From NCBI GenBank assembly GCA_945947715.1, contig CAMEYZ010000023.1, positions 1 to 15,196 on the forward strand: DNA of 15,196 nucleotides, read 5' to 3'. Of the stretch, positions 6,196 through 11,664 are shown one piece after another. Numbering within the stretch: the first letter of the stretch is position 1; the number at the start of each line of letters is the position of its first letter. This stretch comes from an uncultured Clostridia bacterium. GTDB taxonomy: Bacteria > Bacillota > Clostridia > Oscillospirales > Ruminococcaceae. A program made the translations under genes and the position numbers. A model generated the notes under the pieces. It worked only from the letters and a program-made list of their open reading frames with translations. It was not told the origin of the DNA and ran no database searches.

Positions 6196-7353
6196 ATGAA
6201 AGATTTTCTGAGACGAACCTGGGCGGAGATACACCTGGACCGCATGGAGCATAATGTTAAGGAGCTTATGAAGCTCACCTCGGACAGCACCGCTCCCGCT
6301 GCGGTTGTAAAGGCGAACGCCTACGGCCATGATGATATACACTGTGTGCCCTTTCTGGAGAAATGCGGGATAAGCTTCTTTGCGGTCTCGAACATCAATG
6401 AAGCGGAGAAGCTGCGTTCCTGTGGCTGTAAGGGAGATATCCTCATATTAGGGTACACTCCGCCGGAGTATGCGGATGCTCTGGAAAGGTATGATATCAT
6501 TCAGGCAGCGGTGTGCTTCGAGCATGCAAAGGCGCTGTCAGACTGTTCTCATGGAGCTGTCCGCGTACATATGGCGATAGACACGGGCATGGGCAGGATA
6601 GGTCTGCTGACAGATGACCTGAAAAGGTGTGCGGACGAATTTGAGAAAGCGGCAGCCCTTCCTCATATAAAGCTGGAGGGAGCGTTCACACACTTTGCAT
6701 CAGCGGATAGTCTTGATGCCTCGGACATGGAATACACCGTAAACCAGACCGAGCAATTTTTCGCGCTCAGAGAAGAGCTTGACCGCAGGGGAGTACAGTT
6801 AAAGCATTATCACTGTCTGAACAGTGCAGGCTCGGTATTCCACTATGACAGCCGCAGCACCCTTGCGCGTTTCGGCATACTGATGTATGGCCTCAAGCCG
6901 GACTACAGCCTTGACATACCATTTGAACTTAAGCCTGTCATGGACTTCAAGTCGTCGGTATCCTATGTAAAGACCCTAAAAAAGGGGAGATATGTAAGCT
7001 ATGGCAGAACCTACTGTGCTGATAGGGATATACCAATTGCGACGATACCCGCAGGCTATGCGGACGGATTTTCGAGGAATCTTTCAGGGAAAGCGAGTGT
7101 CATCATAAACGGCAGAAAAGCGCCGATAATTGGAAGGATATGCATGGACCAGTTCATGGCGGACATAACGGGCATACCCGATGTGACAGCGGGCACAGAG
7201 GTAACGCTGTTCGGCGGAGAATGTGGTCAGACAGCAGACGACTTAGCGCAGCTGTACGGTACGATTGGCTACGAGATAGTATGCGGCATATCGAAGCGGG
7301 TAACGAGAGTAATAATGTACAACGGCGAGATAGTTGACGTATCAGAATACTAA
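6196..7353 (+). CDS. alr: Alanine racemase
   Basis: This PLP-dependent enzyme interconverts L- and D-alanine and supplies D-Ala for peptidoglycan. The 385-residue length is normal for the family. The PLP lysine is Lys39 in VVKANAYGHD, DTGMGRIG (129-136) follows, HCLNSAG lies in the middle of the barrel, the second catalytic base is Tyr269 in VSYGRTY, and GRICMDQFM and the C-terminal YEIVCGISKRV block are present. ATG at 6196 is chosen because AAGGAG (6181-6186) precedes it by 9 bases and the family N terminus starts there; the in-frame ATG 27 codons upstream has no ribosome-binding site. It stands alone on the + strand, divergent from the SLOG gene. Its stop codon directly abuts copy 2 of the intergenic repeat. 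Confidence 0.97.
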   Translation: MKDFLRRTWAEIHLDRMEHNVKELMKLTSDSTAPAAVVKANAYGHDDIHCVPFLEKCGISFFAVSNINEAEKLRSCGCKGDILILGYTPPEYADALERYDIIQAAVCFEHAKALSDCSHGAVRVHMAIDTGMGRIGLLTDDLKRCADEFEKAAALPHIKLEGAFTHFASADSLDASDMEYTVNQTEQFFALREELDRRGVQLKHYHCLNSAGSVFHYDSRSTLARFGILMYGLKPDYSLDIPFELKPVMDFKSSVSYVKTLKKGRYVSYGRTYCADRDIPIATIPAGYADGFSRNLSGKASVIINGRKAPIIGRICMDQFMADITGIPDVTAGTEVTLFGGECGQTADDLAQLYGTIGYEIVCGISKRVTRVIMYNGEIVDVSEY

Positions 7354-7421
7354 GTCGGGTCCGCCCGACAGCGATTGCCACGTTGTTGTTTTTTCAGCTT
7401 AGGTTACATTTTCCCGCGGAA
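7354..7421 (+). repeat. Intergenic repeat element, copy 2
   Basis: This 68-bp element begins at the base after the alr TAA with GTCGGG-TCCG-CCCGAC (7354-7369), continues GCGATTGCCACGTTG, then CAGCTTAG, and ends in TTTTCCCGCGGAA. It is the reverse complement of 4316-4384, with one single-base indel and divergence mainly in the middle. Relative to the preceding gene it has the same orientation as copy 1. The hairpin at its start could stabilise the alr mRNA 3' end, but no U-tract follows. Confidence 0.85.
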
Positions 7422-7458
7422 GCTCATAATAATCGAAGGTTCGAGGGTTACATCAGCC

Positions 7459-7489
7459 GCATTTTATGGTCAAGCTGACCATAAAATGC
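7459..7489. other. Perfect 13-bp stem-loop between alr and the SLH protein gene
   Basis: GCATTTTATGGTC and GACCATAAAATGC pair perfectly around the loop AAGCT. The following AAAGTTATTTTG is only mildly U-rich, so it is a poor intrinsic terminator. A protein-binding operator, a transcript-stabilising hairpin or an imperfect terminator for alr are all possible. Confidence 0.6.
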
Positions 7490-7557
7490 AAAGTTATTTT
7501 GTACAATAATACAAATTATGGCGAGATATGAAATATTTTCCGTTTTTGAATTGTTTA

Positions 7558-7586
7558 TATAATGAAAGAACCGTTCCGATGAACGG
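7558..7586 (+). promoter_or_regulatory. Candidate -10 and 5' stem-loop of the SLH protein mRNA
   Basis: TATAAT (7558-7563) has no clear -35. About 8 bases downstream, CCGTTC-CGAT-GAACGG (7571-7586) forms a 6-bp hairpin at the predicted 5' end of the mRNA, ending 5 bases before the AAAGGA ribosome-binding site. It may protect the message or shape access to that site. Confidence 0.4.
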
Positions 7587-7606
7587 CTATGAAAGGACAT
7601 GAAAAA

Positions 7607-9778
7607 ATGAAAAAGAAAAATATATCGGCTGCGGCTGCTGTAATGGCGGCTGTGCTTTCATTCGGAGCTATTGCTCCAAATACTGCTGTTATCGCAGAGG
7701 CGGTCACTTCCTCTGCATCATCGAGCTCTTCAAGCAGTGCAAAAATGGAAGCGGCTCTCAAGACCGTAAAAAGCCGCATAAATATCCCCGAAGAATTTTC
7801 CGAGTTTTCCTACAGCACAAGGACCGAAAAGGCTGTGGAGGGCTATTATTTCACATGGAAGGCAGTAAATGCTGCGGGCGAGGTCCAGAAGACCATAAAT
7901 GTCACCATAATTGACGGCATTATCACCAGATTCAGCACCAGCGATTCCTATGACTATAACAACGAGCCCACTCTTGCCAAGCTTTCCAAGGAGAAGCTGC
8001 GCAGCTGTGTGAGCTCTGCGGTAAAGGCGCTTGATCCTGACATCGCCGACCAGATCGAGGTCAATGAAAATATCGATGTGGACCTTCATGGGGACAGCGC
8101 ATATGTTTCTCTTAGCCGCAAGGTCAACGGGCTGTATTTCAGCAAGAATGTTGGCTCTGTCTGCGTCAACAAGAATACAGGTGAGGTGACGTCCTTTGTG
8201 CTGAACTGGTGGAACGATGCCGAGTTTGAGGACGCTTCCAAGGCAGTTGACGAAAAGACGATGCAGCAGTCCTATAAGGACAACGTAAAGCTTGTGCCTT
8301 CCTATACCATAAACAATGTGTATGATAACAAGGGCAATGTCACGGGCAAAACTGCGAAGCTTATCCTTTCCCAGGATAATAAGGTGGTTTTCGATGCTGC
8401 CACGGGAAAGCCCACCACCATGTACGATGATTATGCAAAGGCTAATAATACTGCGAATTATTCGCTGTACGACACCGTTTCGGAGGATTATGAAGAGGAT
8501 TGTGTTGAAGAGGCAGCGGAGGATATTCAGGCAGGTGCTGCAATGGGTGGAGATGTAAGCCTCACCGCAGCCGAGAAGCAGGCGCTTATGGACAGCGGAA
8601 AATACTACTCCAAGACCGACGCTGTGGCTATTCTCACAAAGGATAAGTACCTGAATATCGGCGATGATTATGTAATGGAAGGCGGAGTTTTCCAGGAGGG
8701 TGACAGTCCGTCGGGCTTTGTATGGCAGTTCAGCTTTTACAAGAACACCGAAAAGGAGTACAGAAGTGCCTATGTGACCATGGACGCGGAATCCGGCAAG
8801 ATAATCAGCTTTAATAAATACGCCCAAGCTCCCTCAAAGACTATCAATATTAAGACAGTCAATAAGATAGCCAAGCAGGCAGCGGAGTATTATCTCCCCG
8901 AGATATTCGGCGAGTACAAGTCCGCGGAAAGCAACACCGCGGACGCCAACAAGCAGACCTCACGGAACATTACGTTCAACCGTTATGCCAATGATATCCG
9001 AGTTCAGGGGAATAATATCATCATCAACGTAAATTCAGAGGGCGAGGTCATGAGCTTCTCCTACAGCTACGATGAGGTAGCCTTCCCCTCGGCGGACATT
9101 ATTTCCGAGGAAAAGGCATATGAGAAGGCCTTTGCACAGACCGATTTCAGGCTTTATTATGACGGCTATCAGCGCCTTGACGGAAAGTCCTGCATCTACA
9201 TGCTTTACACGGTTGATGATTTATATCTTGATGCAAAATCCGGCAAGCTTTGCACATCAAACGGCACACCTATAACCATCACAGAAAAGACCGAGGGCTG
9301 TCCCTATACAGATATCAGCGGTCACTGGGCGGAAAAGTACATCACCGAGCTGTACGACTACAATATCAAGCTATCCACGGACAGCGACAATAAGTTCAAC
9401 CCTGACGAATATATAACCGAGCGTGAGTTTTCCGAGCTGCTTAGCTCCGTGTTCTATGTAAATGTAATGCCGCTTATGTACTCAGATTATTCCTATTCTG
9501 CGTCGAATGAGTTCGGAAATGACAAGCTGACAAAGGCTGTAGCTGCGAAGGAATTCGTACTCAGTGCAGGGGGAAAGGACTTTGCCGAGATAAAGGGGAT
9601 ATACAAGTCACCCTTCAAGGACGTTGATCCTACCCGTGACGATCTGGGCTACATAGCCATTGCATATGGCATGGGCGCAGTGAAGGCGGATGCAAGTGGC
9701 AATTTCAATCCCGAGGGCAAGCTCACCAGAGGGTATGCTATGTATATGATATATAACTATCTGAAAAATAATAGCTGA
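7607..9778 (+). CDS. Secreted YcdB/YcdC-repeat protein with C-terminal SLH domains
   Basis: The 723-residue protein carries a signal peptide (KKK n-region, hydrophobic core about 8-23, AEA cleavage near residue 32) and a Ser-rich linker at 35-44. A long extracellular part has YcdB/YcdC-like (PepSY-related) repeats marked by GEVTSFVLNWWND, MDAESGKIISFN and VNSEGEVMSFSYSYDE. Two S-layer-homology segments follow, at about 565-612 (CPYTDISGHWAEKYI) and 668-719 (SPFKDVDP to LTRGYAMYMIYNYL), with a weaker one between them. SLH domains hold proteins on pyruvylated secondary wall polymers. ATG at 7607 is preferred because AAAGGA (7592-7597) is spaced 9 bases from it and the basic signal-peptide start follows; the frame also has an ATG at 7589 before that site. 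The precise role is unknown; surface attachment is well supported. Confidence 0.9.
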   Translation: MKKKNISAAAAVMAAVLSFGAIAPNTAVIAEAVTSSASSSSSSSAKMEAALKTVKSRINIPEEFSEFSYSTRTEKAVEGYYFTWKAVNAAGEVQKTINVTIIDGIITRFSTSDSYDYNNEPTLAKLSKEKLRSCVSSAVKALDPDIADQIEVNENIDVDLHGDSAYVSLSRKVNGLYFSKNVGSVCVNKNTGEVTSFVLNWWNDAEFEDASKAVDEKTMQQSYKDNVKLVPSYTINNVYDNKGNVTGKTAKLILSQDNKVVFDAATGKPTTMYDDYAKANNTANYSLYDTVSEDYEEDCVEEAAEDIQAGAAMGGDVSLTAAEKQALMDSGKYYSKTDAVAILTKDKYLNIGDDYVMEGGVFQEGDSPSGFVWQFSFYKNTEKEYRSAYVTMDAESGKIISFNKYAQAPSKTINIKTVNKIAKQAAEYYLPEIFGEYKSAESNTADANKQTSRNITFNRYANDIRVQGNNIIINVNSEGEVMSFSYSYDEVAFPSADIISEEKAYEKAFAQTDFRLYYDGYQRLDGKSCIYMLYTVDDLYLDAKSGKLCTSNGTPITITEKTEGCPYTDISGHWAEKYITELYDYNIKLSTDSDNKFNPDEYITEREFSELLSSVFYVNVMPLMYSDYSYSASNEFGNDKLTKAVAAKEFVLSAGGKDFAEIKGIYKSPFKDVDPTRDDLGYIAIAYGMGAVKADASGNFNPEGKLTRGYAMYMIYNYLKNNS

Positions 9779-9798
9779 TTATAGGGAGTTGCATATCT

Positions 9799-10014
9799 AT
9801 GAAAAACATTATCAGATGAACAGTATCGGCAGCTTTGGCAGCGATGATGATCTCCGCAGCGGAGATACCCGTAGCTGCTGATCTGACGGAGCAAGACGGT
9901 GGGATATACTATGTAAAGTCCGACGGAAGCTATGCCCGCGGCTGAAAGACTGTGGGCGGTAAGAGATACTATTTCAAGTCCGACGGAACAGCTGTGACAT
10001 TCTTTCCTCACTGA
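9799..10014 (+). pseudogene. Remnant of a secreted choline-binding-type repeat protein with two in-frame TGA codons
   Basis: From ATG 9799 (ribosome-binding site GGGAG at 9784-9788) one frame reads a signal-peptide-like start, MKNIIR-stop-TVSAALAAMMISA, then DGGIYYVKSDGSYARG-stop-KTVGGKRYYFKSDGTAVT and a TGA at 10012. The last part is clearly a cell-wall/choline-binding repeat, whose usual form is GWKTVGGKxYYFKSDGTAVTGW. The second stop (9943-9945) sits exactly where the conserved Trp belongs (TGG to TGA); the first (9817-9819) could replace Trp or Arg. No other stops interrupt the 72 codons, so decay looks recent. It starts 20 bases after the SLH gene and could share its mRNA. It is far shorter than normal family members, so the C-terminal repeats and any functional domain are missing. 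Confidence 0.75.
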
Positions 10015-10024
10015 CTAAATAACA

Positions 10025-10057
10025 AAAAGGAAGTATCGCAAAACGGTACTTCCTTTT
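10025..10057. terminator. Bidirectional terminator between the surface-protein region and lysC
   Basis: AAAAGGAAGTATCG (10025-10038) pairs with CGGTACTTCCTTTT (10044-10057), including one G-U pair, around a CAAAA loop. U-rich tracts follow on both strands, so it can end the + strand SLH/remnant transcript and the - strand lysC transcript, whose stop is at 10080. Confidence 0.88.
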
Positions 10058-10079
10058 ATTATGCTTATGTGTTAACGGA

Positions 10080-11396
10080 TTACTTTACAAAAGCCTCATA
10101 GATAGCCTTAGTAGCGGTCTCAAAATCCTCTTCCTCAACGCCGATGATGATGTTGAGCTCAGAGGAGCCCTGGTCGATCATCTTGATGTTGACTCTTGCT
10201 TCTGCCAGTGCAGAGAACAGCTTGCCTGCGGTACCTCTCTGCTTTCTCATGCCGCGGCCTACCACAGCGATAAGAGCCAGATTATTTTCGATCTCCAGCT
10301 TATCAGGGTGAACGCGGAAGTTTATCTCATCGAGGATACCTCTTTCCTTGCCCACGAGAGCGTCGGTGGCCACTATAACGCTCATAGTGTCGATACCGGA
10401 GGGCATATGCTCAAAGCAGAGGCCATTCTTTTCGAGAGCACGGAGAACATTTCTTCCGAAGCCCACCTCGCTGTTCATCATATCCTTTTCGATCTGGAGA
10501 ACGGAGAAGCCCTTCTTGCCTGCGATACCGGTGATAATGTGCTTGCTGGAATCAGCGGTCTCAGCAACGATCATAGTACCGGGGTCCTCGGGGTGATTGG
10601 TGTTCTTGATATTAATGGGGATACCCACAGACCTTACAGGGAAGATAGCGTCCTCATGGAGAACGGTAGCGCCCATGTAAGCAAGCTCTCTGAGCTCACG
10701 GTAGGTGATTGTGGTGATAGGCTCAGGATTTTCGACGATTCTGGGGTCGCAGATAAGGAATCCGCTTACATCGGTCCAGTTCTCGTAGAGCTCAGCATCT
10801 GCAGCTCTTGCAACGATAGAGCCGGTAACATCAGAGCCGCCTCTGGAGAATGTCTTTATAGTATCGTTAGGCATCGAGCCGTAGAAACCGGGGATAACAG
10901 CATTCTGAGTTTCGTTAAGCTTAGGAGTGAGAGCCTCGAGAGTCTTGTCAAGGTCGAACACGCCCGACTCATCAAAGAAGATGAAGCCTGCGGGGTCTAA
11001 AAACTCAAAGCCCAGGTAGTTAGCGAGGATTTTGCTGTTAAGGTATTCTCCGCGGCTTGCTGCATAGTCGCGTCCTGCGCGGTGAGCGAAGGAATTTTTG
11101 ATGTGGCGGAATTCCTCTTCGAGGGAGAAATCGAGACCCAGCTCAGCGATAATGGAGTTGAACCTGTTTTCGATATCAGCAAATTCCTTAGCGAAATCGC
11201 TGCCCTTAGCTGCCTTGTCGTAGCAGCGGTAGAGCATATCGGTTATCTTTATATCCTCGGAAAATCGCTTGCCAGGAGCGGAAGCAACAACAAATCTTCT
11301 TGTGGGGTCAGCCTTGATGATAGCGGCAACCTTTTTGAACTGATTCGCGTCCGCCAGTGAGCTTCCGCCGAATTTTACGACCTTTGTCTTATTCAT
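10080..11396 (-). CDS. lysC: Aspartate kinase
   Basis: Aspartokinase phosphorylates L-aspartate, the first step towards lysine/diaminopimelate, threonine and methionine. The 438 residues hold the kinase domain with KFGGSS (8-13), ASRGEYLNSKI (113-123) and FSRGGSDVTG (183-192), then DPRIVENPEPI, and two ACT regulatory domains (about 290-365 and 372-438, ending in KMIDQGSSELNIIIGV). It is monofunctional, with no homoserine dehydrogenase domain. The ATG at 11396 has AAGGAG 11 bases upstream and precedes the conserved N terminus. Its own promoter lies at 11491-11519, and the leader of about 88 nt is too short for a lysine (L-box) riboswitch. Feedback through the ACT domains is expected for the family; the effector cannot be told from sequence. 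The symbol is given by function, since paralogues may exist. Confidence 0.95.
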   Translation of the reverse strand: MNKTKVVKFGGSSLADANQFKKVAAIIKADPTRRFVVASAPGKRFSEDIKITDMLYRCYDKAAKGSDFAKEFADIENRFNSIIAELGLDFSLEEEFRHIKNSFAHRAGRDYAASRGEYLNSKILANYLGFEFLDPAGFIFFDESGVFDLDKTLEALTPKLNETQNAVIPGFYGSMPNDTIKTFSRGGSDVTGSIVARAADAELYENWTDVSGFLICDPRIVENPEPITTITYRELRELAYMGATVLHEDAIFPVRSVGIPINIKNTNHPEDPGTMIVAETADSSKHIITGIAGKKGFSVLQIEKDMMNSEVGFGRNVLRALEKNGLCFEHMPSGIDTMSVIVATDALVGKERGILDEINFRVHPDKLEIENNLALIAVVGRGMRKQRGTAGKLFSALAEARVNIKMIDQGSSELNIIIGVEEEDFETATKAIYEAFVK

Positions 11397-11402
11397 TATA
11401 AA

Positions 11403-11480
11403 TCATTCTCCTTGATCCTTACGATTATGGGGACAATACACGGCGGACATTTCCCTGTTCCGCGCGCAGAAAATTATCAT
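11403..11480 (-). CDS. Possible 25-codon leader peptide upstream of lysC
   Basis: An ATG about four bases after the predicted lysC transcription start opens a 25-codon frame (MIIFCARNREMSAVYCPHNR, then five more residues) that ends in a TGA eight bases before the lysC ATG. Its last codons contain the lysC ribosome-binding site. It is in frame with lysC. It has no ribosome-binding site of its own and no run of Lys or Thr codons, so a classical attenuator is not supported. It may be chance. Confidence 0.25.
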   Translation of the reverse strand: MIIFCARNREMSAVYCPHNRKDQGE

Positions 11481-11490
11481 CACAAACACT

Positions 11491-11519
11491 ATTATAATAC
11501 AATCCGTCGGATTATTCAA
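11491..11519 (-). promoter_or_regulatory. lysC promoter with a palindrome in its spacer
   Basis: On the - strand TTGAAT (11519-11514) and TATAAT (11496-11491) are 17 bases apart. The spacer contains the perfect dyad AATCCG-T-CGGATT (11501-11513, + strand), placed where a repressor would block RNA polymerase. The -10 context matches the promoter at 5462-5490. Confidence 0.8.
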
Positions 11520-11554
11520 CCGTAATTTTTTACAAATTTTCATATAAAAATATA

Positions 11555-11592
11555 GTCCGTTTGTGGAATACTGCTGTACATCACAGGCGGAC
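11555..11592 (-). terminator. Second, weaker hairpin downstream of the chemotaxis gene
   Basis: On the - strand GTCCG-CC-TGTG pairs with CACA-AA-CGGAC around a 16-base loop and is followed by TATATTTTTATAT. The stem has an internal mismatch. It may be a back-up terminator that insulates the lysC promoter 36 bases further on. Confidence 0.4.
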
Positions 11593-11612
11593 AGTTATGT
11601 CATCAAGGCAGT

Positions 11613-11647
11613 AAAAAGCGGCTGTCAGCAGAAACGCTTACAGCCGC
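11613..11647 (-). terminator. Intrinsic terminator of the chemotaxis receptor gene
   Basis: GCGGCTGT and ACAGCCGC (8 bp, with a possible inner AGC/GCT extension) form a GC-rich hairpin that is followed on the - strand by TTTTT. It begins 17 bases after the stop codon of the chemotaxis gene. Confidence 0.9.
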
Positions 11648-11664
11648 CTGAAATAGAACGTTTT

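Noticed and set aside
4316..7421. Composite transposon bounded by the inverted repeats
   Set aside because: No transposase lies between the repeats, the copies are positioned at gene 3' ends, and the enclosed genes include housekeeping alr.
7430..7460. tRNA-like GGTTCGAGG (T-loop-like) sequence
   Set aside because: No acceptor, D or anticodon stem could be built around it; chance match.
7730..8827. 365-codon open frame on the - strand opposite the SLH protein gene
   Set aside because: The translation shows no domain and is explained by codon bias of the + strand gene, which has a signal peptide and family repeats.
9799..10014. Selenoprotein or whole-genome TGA=Trp recoding
   Set aside because: No SECIS-like need or Sec family matches, and several other genes here end at TGA with correct overlaps (ATGA, GTGA). 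The standard code is the simpler reading.
11397..11490. Lysine (L-box) riboswitch upstream of lysC
   Set aside because: The leader between predicted start site and ATG is only about 88 nt, too short for an L-box (about 180 nt), and none of its conserved helices were seen.
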